Position numbers and translations under genes: made by a program
Source of the DNA: JADJLQ01 sp964396995
GTDB taxonomy: Bacteria; Bacteroidota; Bacteroidia; Chitinophagales; Saprospiraceae
Direction of reading: 5' to 3'
Assembly (NCBI GenBank): GCA_964396995.1
Contig: CAYNIG010000007.1
Coordinates: forward strand, 1-43,957
DNA: 43,957 nt
Shown: piece by piece, positions 7,937 through 16,060 of the stretch
Layout: the number at the start of each line of letters is the position of its first letter
Position numbering within the stretch: position 1 is the stretch's first letter
Notes under the pieces: generated by a model
Told to the model about the DNA's origin: nothing
Seen by the model: only the letters and a program-made list of their open reading frames with translations
Databases searched by the model: none

Positions 7937-8737
7937 CTATTGTAAAAGATATTTCCTTACTGCCTCGTGATATTTATCAAAGCGTCTTATATTCATATGT
8001 CCGGCACCTTCAATTATTATCAATTCCGTTTTTTCATTTCCGGAGGCAGCTAATTTTTTTACCGCATCAAGAGGTATGAGTTCGTCTTCAGTACCGTGAA
8101 TGATTAATATTGGACATTGAATCAAGGGTAACCTGCTGACATTGGAGAATGTTGATTTGAGCGGAACAAAAAATAGTATCGGGGAGAATATCATAGGTGC
8201 AGCACTCTTAATCTCATCAAATGGGGTTTCCAATATTAGTAATTTGGCTTGTTTTTTTGTTGCAGCATAGGTGGCCATTGCTGAGCCGAGAGATCGGCCA
8301 TAAAAAATATATTGTTTCGGATTTAGTACCGAATCAGTGTACTGCAACCAAGATTCCATATCGTAATACAAATCTTCCTCTACCGGATAGCCTTCGCTTT
8401 TGCCATATCCTCTGTAATCAGGCATGAGTACATCGTATCCGTATTTAGAAAGTTCCGCGGCTGGCCTGGTATATCGTTGGATATGATGCCTGTTGCCATG
8501 AGTATAAATTATAAGCCCTTTGGAACTATCTTTTGCTTTTATCAATATACCGTTTAGCCTGATTCCATCTCTGCTATTAATCCAAATTTCCTGATATTCA
8601 GCTCCAACAGAAAATGTATGATTTTTATCCAGGGGTAATCGTTGAAAAATCATTTTATCCTGGAATATCCACCCTATAGCAAATAGCAGGAGATATACCA
8701 GGATTAAGGCTATTACTATTTTCTTTAAAATCTGCAT
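7937..8737 (-). CDS. membrane-anchored alpha/beta hydrolase, paralogue of the neighbouring gene
   Basis: 266 residues with an N-terminal transmembrane helix (about 5-25). THGNRHH carries the oxyanion HG at 80-81, MPDYRGYGKSEG follows at 105-116, GRSLGSA has nucleophile Ser149, HGTEDELIP has Asp218 and GAGHMN has His247. Length, anchor and motif spacing match the next gene, so the two look like an old tandem duplication with diverged sequence. Substrate unknown; esterase or lipase-like activity on acyl esters is plausible. It is separated from its paralogue by 176 bases in which no gene or terminator is evident. Confidence 0.86.
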   Translation of the reverse strand: MQILKKIVIALILVYLLLFAIGWIFQDKMIFQRLPLDKNHTFSVGAEYQEIWINSRDGIRLNGILIKAKDSSKGLIIYTHGNRHHIQRYTRPAAELSKYGYDVLMPDYRGYGKSEGYPVEEDLYYDMESWLQYTDSVLNPKQYIFYGRSLGSAMATYAATKKQAKLLILETPFDEIKSAAPMIFSPILFFVPLKSTFSNVSRLPLIQCPILIIHGTEDELIPLDAVKKLAASGNEKTELIIIEGAGHMNIRRFDKYHEAVRKYLLQ

Positions 8738-8840
8738 GTGGGTGGATATTTATACTTTTTAATTTAAATATACCTCGATATCCCGAAACAGACAGGGTAC
8801 ACCTTTCAAGTAAAAATTTAATCCGACCGGGTACATTAAA

Positions 8841-9281
8841 CTAATAATACAGTTTAGTTGAAACAGCAATTCTATTCCATACATTAATCTGGTTTATAAT
8901 GATGATGATCTGGGCCAGTTCCTGGTCTGTAAATTGAGCAACAGCCGTATGATATATTTCATCACTTAATCCATTGGCTGACAAGAGGGTTATAGCTTCA
9001 GTCAATAGTAGAGATGCCTTTTCTTTGTCAGAAAATTCGGAATTAGTTGCCCACGAATCTAAAGCATGGATTCGAGAATCTTTCTCCCCCAGTTTTCTGG
9101 CTGCTTTGCTGTGCATTTTGATACAATATTCACATTTATTTAGTTGAGATGCCCGGATTTTGATAAGTTCAGCAAGTAAAGGGTCCAGCGATGTATTCGC
9201 GATGTATTTTTCGATAGCAAGCAAAAATTCGAAATACACCGGTTCCTCTTTTTTAATGCTGATACGTGATGGGTTATGCAC
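8841..9281 (-). CDS. carboxymuconolactone decarboxylase/AhpD-like alkylhydroperoxidase family protein
   Basis: 146 residues, all-helical. The signature is C50-E-Y-C53 with His57 in LNKCEYCIKMHSKAAR, the CxxCxxxH redox centre of AhpD-like proteins. LIKIRASQLNKC and the later tryptophan/alanine segment fit the CMD family. Members of this type reduce peroxides through the cysteine pair. The gene lies 23 bases downstream of the TetR-family gene and is probably cotranscribed with it. Confidence 0.85.
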   Translation of the reverse strand: MHNPSRISIKKEEPVYFEFLLAIEKYIANTSLDPLLAELIKIRASQLNKCEYCIKMHSKAARKLGEKDSRIHALDSWATNSEFSDKEKASLLLTEAITLLSANGLSDEIYHTAVAQFTDQELAQIIIIINQINVWNRIAVSTKLYY

Positions 9282-9304
9282 TGTATTTTTTTTTGAGTAT
9301 TTTA

Positions 9305-9976
9305 TTAAGATGCAGCTTTAAACAATAAGTCTTTCAAAAAAAGGGTTGTGTATTTTAATTTATTTGATGTGCTCACATCGGTAAGTCTTGGCAAATGCTG
9401 AGCAAAAAACTGTTGGTTGTGAGCAGTTTCTATGAGTGTTGAGCTCAGCGAATGGGCAAATTTATACGATGGATTGTAAACGGAAATAATTCCCGCAATC
9501 GTATTACAAAGATCCTTGTAGGGCTTGAATACCTGGCTTCTATTTATTTCTTTCACTTCTTTTACAAGGTATACTTTACTGCTTTCAAATATGATTACTT
9601 TTTGCAAAATGGCCAGGTCTATATAGGTTTTGCCACCTACTAATGGAATTTCAACGGTAAGCAGTTCAATAAGAGCATTTAATTTTTCTTGTGCAGTGGA
9701 TTTCGATTGCAGGTGAAAGGTGATGATGTAATCGAGGTAAGACCAATACCAGTTGAATATATATAGTAAGAGCCGGTGTTTATTCTCAAAATACCGGTAA
9801 ATGGTAGCTTCTGTAGTATCCATGCCCAACGCTAATTTTTTGAAAGTAAATGATTCGAAACCCAGGTCATGAATTAATTGGATAGAATGAGAAATGATCT
9901 GCCTGCCCATTTCACTGGTCTCCGGGTCTTTAAGATATATTTTTTCGCTTACTTTAAATTTTAAGGTAAAATCCAT
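9305..9976 (-). CDS. TetR-family transcriptional regulator
   Basis: 223 residues. The N-terminal helix-turn-helix spans about residues 25-70: GRQIISHSIQLIHDLGFESFTFKKLA, then MDTTEATIYRYFENKHRLLLYIF, which contains the recognition-helix and YRYF signature of TetR proteins. The C-terminal ligand domain is not recognisable by motif. It is divergent from the terC-ABC-HlyD-TolC operon with only 117 bases between the start codons, and a symmetric site overlaps the probable terC transcription start. This makes autoregulation and control of the export operon likely, by inference from the arrangement. Confidence 0.85.
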   Translation of the reverse strand: MDFTLKFKVSEKIYLKDPETSEMGRQIISHSIQLIHDLGFESFTFKKLALGMDTTEATIYRYFENKHRLLLYIFNWYWSYLDYIITFHLQSKSTAQEKLNALIELLTVEIPLVGGKTYIDLAILQKVIIFESSKVYLVKEVKEINRSQVFKPYKDLCNTIAGIISVYNPSYKFAHSLSSTLIETAHNQQFFAQHLPRLTDVSTSNKLKYTTLFLKDLLFKAAS

Positions 9977-10007
9977 TTTAAGAAGGAATTAACAACAAAG
10001 ATGGGTA

Positions 10008-10038
10008 CAAATATAAATACTTTTTAAATAAATAGCAA
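10008..10038 (-). promoter_or_regulatory. promoter of the TetR-family gene
   Basis: Minus-strand TATATTTG (10008-10015) matches the -7 consensus. TTG (10036-10038) lies 20 bases upstream at the -33 position. The ATG at 9976 is 31 bases further on. It abuts the opposite-strand terC -7 element, so the two divergent promoters are back to back. Confidence 0.55.
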
Positions 10039-10046
10039 TACCTTTG
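10039..10046 (+). promoter_or_regulatory. TAnnTTTG -7 element of the terC export operon
   Basis: TACCTTTG, an exact match to the -7 consensus, ending 47 bases before the terC ATG. There is no convincing -33 box, which would fit a regulated promoter. Confidence 0.5.
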
Positions 10047-10047
10047 A

Positions 10048-10066
10048 ACTATGATAGTAAAACTAT
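10048..10066. promoter_or_regulatory. candidate TetR operator (ACTAT/ATAGT symmetric array)
   Basis: Three 5-base half-sites in alternating orientation: ACTAT, one base, ATAGT, three bases, ACTAT. Each neighbouring pair forms a perfect inverted repeat. The array begins one base after the terC -7 element, where a bound repressor would cover the transcription start. It is the only clear dyad in this intergenic region. Confidence 0.45.
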
Positions 10067-10093
10067 TGTTAGTGATAGAATAACTTTTGGCTT

Positions 10094-10795
10094 ATGGTAG
10101 TGGATTCCATCGTTGCTTTGCTTACCTTAATCTCTCTGGAAGTCATCCTGGGGATTGACAATATTATATTCATATCTATTTTAGCCGATAAATTACCGGA
10201 AAATCAACGAGCCAGGCTTAGATATTGGGGAATAGGGCTTGCTACCCTGATCCGGCTACTGCTTTTGCTGGTGATTTCATGGATATTAAAACTCGACCAG
10301 GTTTTATTCTCCGTTGCTCAGTTTGATTTTACCGGCAAGAAGATCATATTAGCATTAGGGGGGCTTTTCCTGATCTACAAAAGTGTGAAAGAAATATATC
10401 ATAAAACGGAAGGATCTGGAGAAAATCTTCAGGCCAAAAGTGATTTTAAGAGTTTATTAGTGCAGATATTGATTTTAGACCTGGTGTTTTCCGTAGATTC
10501 AATAATCACTGCGGTTGGAATGACCGATACACTTTGGATCATGTATGTATCGGTGATCGTCACCGTGATTATAATGGTCATTGCTTCCCGTCCCATTAGT
10601 CTGTTCATTTACAGGCACCCTTCATTTAAAATTCTGGCCCTCTGTTTTTTGATTGTGATAGGGGTTGCCCTGCTAGCAGAGGGATTTGGGCTTTTAATTC
10701 CCAAGGGGTATATATATTTTTCTATGGCTTTTGCTTTTTTTGTTGACCTGATGCAAATGAGATTTGCTGGTGCAACCAAAGAAAAATTGAATTAA
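10094..10795 (+). CDS. TerC-family integral membrane protein
   Basis: 233 residues with about seven hydrophobic helices. The family's two acidic motifs are present: LEVILGIDNIIF near residues 15-26 and LDLVFSVDSIITA near 135-147, which are proposed to bind a metal ion inside the membrane. The C-terminal MAFAFFVDLMQMR also fits TerC/Alx. Members export Mn(II) or other metals and can help metalate exported proteins. It is the first gene of an operon with ABC, HlyD and TolC-type genes (gap of 10 bases to the next). That position suggests a link between metal supply and the export complex, which is inference. Confidence 0.9.
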   Translation: MVVDSIVALLTLISLEVILGIDNIIFISILADKLPENQRARLRYWGIGLATLIRLLLLLVISWILKLDQVLFSVAQFDFTGKKIILALGGLFLIYKSVKEIYHKTEGSGENLQAKSDFKSLLVQILILDLVFSVDSIITAVGMTDTLWIMYVSVIVTVIIMVIASRPISLFIYRHPSFKILALCFLIVIGVALLAEGFGLLIPKGYIYFSMAFAFFVDLMQMRFAGATKEKLN

Positions 10796-10805
10796 ATTTA
10801 TCTCT

Positions 10806-12452
10806 ATGCCTACTACAAAGCAACAAGATTTCAAAGAAGCAGTAAAAGAACTTCTGAAACTATTAAAATTGGATAAGCCAGATATAATGGCTATTTATGT
10901 TTATTCTATCTTTTCCGGCTTATTGTATTTGGCTTTGCCCCTGGGAATTCAGTTTATAGTTGGTTTTATTATGGCAGGGTCCATTTCTACTTCTGCAATT
11001 ATATTGATGATAGTCATTTTGATAACCCTTTCCTTAAATGGACTTTTGCAAATCAAACAATTTGAAATCATTGAGAAAATAGAGCAAAAGCTTTTTGTAA
11101 GGTATTCCTTCCGATTTGCCGAATCATTAGCTTCTATTGATTTACTTAAAATGGATAGCTATTACCTTCCCGAACTGGTAAATCGTTTCTTCGAAGTAAG
11201 TACATTACAAAAAAGTATTTACAAACTACTGATTGATGTACCGGCCGCAGCAGTGCAGATTATTTTAGGGACATTGCTTTTATCCTTGTACCATCCACTT
11301 TTTATTGGATTTGGTTTTTTGCTACTTACTTTGGTAACCTTTATTATTTGGGCCACTTCTACCCGAGGACTGCAATCAGCCATTAATACAAGCAACTTAA
11401 AATTTGAAACCGGTGCCTGGATGGAAGAAATGGCCCGAAATGGGATTTCTTATAAATTTAATAAAGGATCCGATTTTCATATGAGAAAGACGGATGAGTT
11501 GGTAGCCTCTTACCTCGATTCAAAGACTGAGCATTTCCGTATTTTAAAAATACAATATGGAAGTCTTATTTCTTTTAAGATAATCATTGTGGCAGTGATG
11601 CTTATATTGGGTATTGCCCTGCTGGTAAATCAAGAAATTAATATAGGCCAATTTATTGCAGCAGATATTGTAATCATTGCGATCATCGGATCTGTGGAAA
11701 AATTCATTGCCAGTTTTGATACCTTATATGATGCTTTGACCTCACAGCAAAAGCTGGAGAAAGTAACACAGGCAGCTATGGAAAGGCAAGGTAATATTGA
11801 GTATAAATCCAATAAAAGGGGACCGGCCATAGAATTACAAAACGTAAGTTTTTCATATGAAAATAATTTTAATGTGATAAAGGATTTTACATTAAATATG
11901 GCACCTGAGCAATGGGTAGTACTGAACGGTAAAAAGGGTTCGGGTAAATCATCCATCATTAATTTGCTATCAGGCTCTTATGCTGATTTCGGAGGGAATA
12001 TCCTGATTAATAAAATTCCTATTGGCAATTACCACCTGGGCAGTTTGCGATCTCATATTGGCGTATTGCTGCAGAATAGTAACGTATTTAAAGGTAGTTT
12101 ATTGGAAAATGTTACGTATTCAAAAGAGGTATCTTCCATGGATACTTTACAGGAATTGGCTTCTCTGACGGGATTAGCAAAGTATGTGCATGATTCCCGG
12201 AATGGCTGGGATCAAATAATTGATACCTATACCCGTAAAATTCCTTCTCCATTTATGCATAGTATATTGCTGACCAGGGCACTTTATAATCAACCCGACT
12301 TGCTCTTGCTTGAAGATCCATTTATTTACTTAGACGGATCAGAAAGAGATCGTCTAGTGAAATACGTTAAAGAAAAGATGAAGTCTACCGTGTTGATTGT
12401 AAATAATCAATTTCAATCACTTGATTTTTGTGATTATTCCATAACCATGTAA
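10806..12452 (+). CDS. ABC exporter (membrane plus ATPase domain) with degenerate nucleotide-binding site
   Basis: 548 residues. Type I exporter layout without an N-terminal peptidase: six probable membrane helices (about 30-310), then an ATPase domain (about 335-548). The A-loop tyrosine (SFSYENN), Walker A GKKGSGKSS and Q-loop glutamine (LLQNSNVF) are intact. The LSGGQ signature position reads IPSPF, Walker B reads LLLLEDP instead of LLLLDEP (aspartate and glutamate exchanged), and the H-loop histidine is asparagine (IVNNQ). ATP binding looks possible but normal hydrolysis is doubtful. The frame is open and ends cleanly with no frameshift, so this is a diverged protein, not a pseudogene. 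It sits 18 bases before the HlyD-type gene, so it fills the slot of a type I secretion ATPase. Confidence 0.88.
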   Translation: MPTTKQQDFKEAVKELLKLLKLDKPDIMAIYVYSIFSGLLYLALPLGIQFIVGFIMAGSISTSAIILMIVILITLSLNGLLQIKQFEIIEKIEQKLFVRYSFRFAESLASIDLLKMDSYYLPELVNRFFEVSTLQKSIYKLLIDVPAAAVQIILGTLLLSLYHPLFIGFGFLLLTLVTFIIWATSTRGLQSAINTSNLKFETGAWMEEMARNGISYKFNKGSDFHMRKTDELVASYLDSKTEHFRILKIQYGSLISFKIIIVAVMLILGIALLVNQEINIGQFIAADIVIIAIIGSVEKFIASFDTLYDALTSQQKLEKVTQAAMERQGNIEYKSNKRGPAIELQNVSFSYENNFNVIKDFTLNMAPEQWVVLNGKKGSGKSSIINLLSGSYADFGGNILINKIPIGNYHLGSLRSHIGVLLQNSNVFKGSLLENVTYSKEVSSMDTLQELASLTGLAKYVHDSRNGWDQIIDTYTRKIPSPFMHSILLTRALYNQPDLLLLEDPFIYLDGSERDRLVKYVKEKMKSTVLIVNNQFQSLDFCDYSITM

Positions 12453-12470
12453 GGTAATCGTTAAAAATAT

Positions 12471-13820
12471 ATGCGTAAGAAGGATTTATTTTATACTGAA
12501 CATAACCCATTTAGCGAAAAGTTTAAATCGCCTAAGCTTATATATAAAGTCAATGATGGTAACGCAATAGCTAAAAGTGTAACCATAGTTCTCTTTTTGG
12601 TTTTTTTATTTGGTTTCTTACCGTGGACTCAAAATATTAGAGGAAGAGGGAAAGTAACCACACTAAATCAGGAAGGCAGGCAACAGGAAATTAATAGCAT
12701 CATAGGTGGAAGAATAGCAAAATGGTATGTAAAAGAAGGAGATCATGTAAAAAAGGGGGATACCATACTTCAACTAAATGAGGTAAAAACTGAATATTTA
12801 GATGCTCAACTATTGCAACGAACTCAGGAACAGATTTTAGCCAAGGATGAAGCTATTCAAAATTACAGGAATAAGGCCTTAAACACTGATCGTCAGGTTG
12901 AAGCTCTTGCCTCTATCAAGGAATTAAAATTACAATCCATTCAAAATAAGATGGAACAGGAGAGGTTAAAGATTAATAGTGATAGCGCTGAAATTAAAGC
13001 CAATGCAGTAGAACAGAAAATATATGAAAGGCAATTGGAGGCTGCCACGAAAATGGTTAATCAAGGTGTTATTTCGCAAATAGAGTACGAACGCCGGAAA
13101 GCTAATTTGCAAAATAGCCAGGCAAAATATGTATCATTGGAAAATAGAATTCTTAGAAGTCTCCAGGAATTAAAACAACTTCAAATAGAGAAAATAAACA
13201 CCATCCAGGAATATTTAGACAAATCCTCAAAAGTAACAGGAGATAAATATTCAGCCTTATCGGATGCGGCTGCTGCCTCGTCTGACAAAGCTAAATTACA
13301 AAATGTTTATGCAAATTACGATGAGCGCATGAAGTTATACTATGTTTTCGCCCCCCAGGATGGACAAATTGGTAATTTGATGAATTCAGGGGTAAATGAG
13401 GTGATTAAAGAAGGTGATTTCATTGCTGAAATCATTCCCACAAATCAGATTAAAGCAGTGGAATTATTTATTGAACCTGTAGATCTTCCATTGATTAGAA
13501 TAGGACAGAGGGTGATGTTTATTTTTGATGGTTTTCCAGCAATTGCATTTGGTGGCTGGCCTGATCATAGCTTTGGTATTTATTCAGGTAAGATCAGCAG
13601 CATTGAATCGGCTGCCAGTGAAAATGGTAAATTCAGACTATTAATAGTAGAAGATCCGAATCAAAGGCCCTGGCCGCCAAATCTTCGCATTGGGGTGGGG
13701 GCCCATGGCATTGCACTGTTGGATGATGTCCCTATCTATTATGAAATCTGGCGAAATATTAATGGATTCCCACCTAACTATTATAAAGAGAATACTATTA
13801 AAACCGAAATCAGGAAATAA
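12471..13820 (+). CDS. HlyD-family periplasmic adaptor of a type I secretion-like exporter
   Basis: 449 residues. A cytoplasmic N-terminus and one membrane helix (about 34-51) precede a biotinyl-lipoyl domain (about 75-105, with GGRIAKWYVKEGDHVKKGD). A long alpha-helical hairpin follows (about 110-280), then the second lipoyl half and a beta-barrel (FAPQDGQIGNL onward). The membrane topology and length match HlyD/CvaA adaptors rather than lipid-anchored RND adaptors. It bridges the inner-membrane ABC protein to the outer-membrane channel. The next gene starts 7 bases after its stop. Confidence 0.92.
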   Translation: MRKKDLFYTEHNPFSEKFKSPKLIYKVNDGNAIAKSVTIVLFLVFLFGFLPWTQNIRGRGKVTTLNQEGRQQEINSIIGGRIAKWYVKEGDHVKKGDTILQLNEVKTEYLDAQLLQRTQEQILAKDEAIQNYRNKALNTDRQVEALASIKELKLQSIQNKMEQERLKINSDSAEIKANAVEQKIYERQLEAATKMVNQGVISQIEYERRKANLQNSQAKYVSLENRILRSLQELKQLQIEKINTIQEYLDKSSKVTGDKYSALSDAAAASSDKAKLQNVYANYDERMKLYYVFAPQDGQIGNLMNSGVNEVIKEGDFIAEIIPTNQIKAVELFIEPVDLPLIRIGQRVMFIFDGFPAIAFGGWPDHSFGIYSGKISSIESAASENGKFRLLIVEDPNQRPWPPNLRIGVGAHGIALLDDVPIYYEIWRNINGFPPNYYKENTIKTEIRK

Positions 13821-13827
13821 TACCGTA

Positions 13828-15222
13828 ATGAGTAAATTTTATTGGATATTCATTTTAGTTGTGTCCTCATCGGGTCTGCTGATGAGTCAGTCATCAATAT
13901 TAAGATTGGAAGAATTTATTAAAGAAGTTAAGAATTTTCATCCCATTATACAAAGATCTGATTTGATAAATAAATCAGCCTCAGTAAATGCTTTGAGCGC
14001 AAAAGCTAAATTTGATCCAAATGTTTACTTCGAAAATGATTTTAAATCTATCGATGGAAAAAATTATTATTCCTATCAGAATTATGGATTAAATATCAAT
14101 ACCAGGTCCCCTGTCACCATCAAAGCCGGACACGATAACGCATCGGGTGAATTTACTAATCCAGAGTATACAATTGGAGGTATTACTTATTTTGGAATTA
14201 GTGTTCCACTGTTGAATGGATTCGCCATGGATGAAAGAAGGGCCGCTTTGCAACAAGCTAAATTGATTACTAAACAAAGTGCACTAGCCAGCCAGGTTAT
14301 GATTAATAATTTATTATTGGATGCGCACCTGGCTTATTACAGATGGGCTACTTCGTACCTTTCGTATAATCTGCTAAATGAATTTGCGGCAGCTGCCCTG
14401 GAAAGATTAAAACTCACTCGCATCAGCCAACTCAACGGAGACAGATCTGCTGCGGACACGGTAGAAGCAGCTATGCAATTTCAATATTTTCAAATTCAAC
14501 TGCAGGAATTGAAAATGGAATTTGTAAATGAAACAATAGGACTATCTTCCTTTTTATGGACTTCCAATGGTCAGGGATATTTATTGGATGATACTTACAT
14601 TCCGGATACTATGCTTTTTCAAAAGAAAGAATTTTTAAATGGTGAAATAGCTGCTCCGGATCCAATTATTCGAAATCCGGAAATAATACAATACGATTTA
14701 AAATTAGCCTCACTTGAAGTAGAAAGAAAACTTAAAAAACAATACTTGTTGCCCAAATTGGATCTCAAAGTAAGTGCGCTTTCCAGGAATTCCAATCTTT
14801 TTGGTGTACTCGACGGGTATCAGCTGGAAGATAATTTTAAAACAGGGATAGATTTTAGCTATCCTATTTTTACCCGGCATGCAAAAGCCGAATTGGAGGC
14901 AAATAAAATAAAAACAGAAAATCTGCAACTTGATCAGAAAGAAAAAATCAGGGAATACACATTAAAGTTACAGCGATTTCAGAGTGAATACAGTGTATTA
15001 TCCCGTCAACTTAGCGAAGTGAATAAGGTGGTTCAAAACGCGTCTGCACTGCTTGAATATGAGAATTTTAAATTTAGGCAGGGTGAAAGTACCATTTTCC
15101 TGATTAATAACAGGGAAACTAAGGCAATAGAAGCCAGGTTAAAGGAGCTTGCTTTTTTGGAAAAAATGTTGATCACTACTTCAAAAATCAAATGGATTTC
15201 CGGCGAATGGATAAATGAATAA
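13828..15222 (+). CDS. TolC-family outer-membrane channel protein
   Basis: 464 residues from the ATG at 13828. This start gives a signal peptide (MSKFYWIF, hydrophobic stretch, cleavage near LLMSQS) and a 7-base gap after the HlyD gene; the longer frame beginning at 13690 lies inside that gene and is rejected. The chain shows the duplicated long helices of OEP/TolC proteins, with a conserved FDPNVYFEND and beta-strand segments ending in aromatic residues. It completes an ABC-adaptor-channel trio. No secreted substrate gene with a recognisable leader or RTX repeats is adjacent. Confidence 0.9.
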   Translation: MSKFYWIFILVVSSSGLLMSQSSILRLEEFIKEVKNFHPIIQRSDLINKSASVNALSAKAKFDPNVYFENDFKSIDGKNYYSYQNYGLNINTRSPVTIKAGHDNASGEFTNPEYTIGGITYFGISVPLLNGFAMDERRAALQQAKLITKQSALASQVMINNLLLDAHLAYYRWATSYLSYNLLNEFAAAALERLKLTRISQLNGDRSAADTVEAAMQFQYFQIQLQELKMEFVNETIGLSSFLWTSNGQGYLLDDTYIPDTMLFQKKEFLNGEIAAPDPIIRNPEIIQYDLKLASLEVERKLKKQYLLPKLDLKVSALSRNSNLFGVLDGYQLEDNFKTGIDFSYPIFTRHAKAELEANKIKTENLQLDQKEKIREYTLKLQRFQSEYSVLSRQLSEVNKVVQNASALLEYENFKFRQGESTIFLINNRETKAIEARLKELAFLEKMLITTSKIKWISGEWINE

Positions 15223-15237
15223 AATGGGTCATTTTAT
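15219..15237. repeat. AT-rich perfect hairpin between convergent genes
   Basis: ATAAAATG, a 3-base loop, then CATTTTAT. It contains the stop codon of the TolC-type gene and lies 20 bases before the stop of the convergent SDR gene. No T-run follows, so it is at best a weak bidirectional terminator. Confidence 0.35.
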
Positions 15238-15257
15238 GAGTAACGATAAAATAATGA

Positions 15258-16040
15258 CTATCTCGCAGTCCATCCCCCATCTACTACCAACATGGATCCA
15301 ACCATATAACTGGCAGCATCACTTGCTAAAAAAATGGCCGCACCCTGGATTTCTTTTAATTCAGCCCACCTGCCCAATGCAGTAGCACCTACTACAAATT
15401 TTTTGCCATCATCTGTATCAGCAATGGATTGGTTCATCTCGGTGAGAAAAGGACCCGGACAAATTGCATTTACACAAATATTATTAGAGGCTAACTCCAA
15501 TCCCAATGTACGAGTCATTTGTACTATGGCACCTTTGCTTGAAGCATATGGCGTACGATTTCCCAAGCCTACCAATCCCAGTGTGCTGGCCAGATTGATG
15601 ATTCGACCATAATGATTGGCTTTCATGTGCGGTACGAAAGCACGGCACGCAAGCCAGGTTCCGGTTACATTGACATTCATTACTTTATTAAAGTCATCCA
15701 GTGAAAGATCTTCGATTGGGCCGCGAATATTGATACCGGCACTGTTTATAAGGATGTCAATTTTACCAAATTGGTCACCTGCATACCTGGCCATTACCTC
15801 TGTTTGATTTTGGTTGGTTACATCGCAAGCAAAAGAAACAACTTTTACTGGGTAAAGCTTGCCCAAATCAATAGCTGCTGATTGCCCTTCATCTGCATGG
15901 CGATTTACAATCATCACATTGCAACCTGCAGAGGCCAAGCCATAAGCCATAGCGAGGCCGAGTCCTTTTGATCCACCTGTGACCACCGCAGATTTACCGG
16001 TGAGATCAAATAGTTTTATTCCCGGAAGATTTAATGACAT
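15258..16040 (-). CDS. SDR-family oxidoreductase, gluconate 5-dehydrogenase/KduD-like
   Basis: 260 residues, classical short-chain dehydrogenase. The nucleotide-binding TGGSKGLG lies near residues 20-27, a CDVT motif follows, NSAGIN marks beta-4, the catalytic serine lies in NLASTLG, and the YASSK motif supplies Tyr and Lys. The C-terminus SYMVGSMLVVDGGWTA is standard. The overall pattern resembles sugar or sugar-acid dehydrogenases such as gluconate 5-dehydrogenase or 2-deoxygluconate 3-dehydrogenase; the substrate is not determined. It is the last gene of a four-gene minus-strand operon after an isomerase-like gene (gap of 20 bases). Confidence 0.88.
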   Translation of the reverse strand: MSLNLPGIKLFDLTGKSAVVTGGSKGLGLAMAYGLASAGCNVMIVNRHADEGQSAAIDLGKLYPVKVVSFACDVTNQNQTEVMARYAGDQFGKIDILINSAGINIRGPIEDLSLDDFNKVMNVNVTGTWLACRAFVPHMKANHYGRIINLASTLGLVGLGNRTPYASSKGAIVQMTRTLGLELASNNICVNAICPGPFLTEMNQSIADTDDGKKFVVGATALGRWAELKEIQGAAIFLASDAASYMVGSMLVVDGGWTAR

Positions 16041-16060
16041 GTCTTATTTTAATTACTTAA

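Noticed and set aside
13690..13827. Long start of the TolC-type protein inside the HlyD gene
   Set aside because: The segment has no signal peptide and lies fully in another reading frame of the adaptor gene; the ATG at 13828 starts a proper signal sequence.
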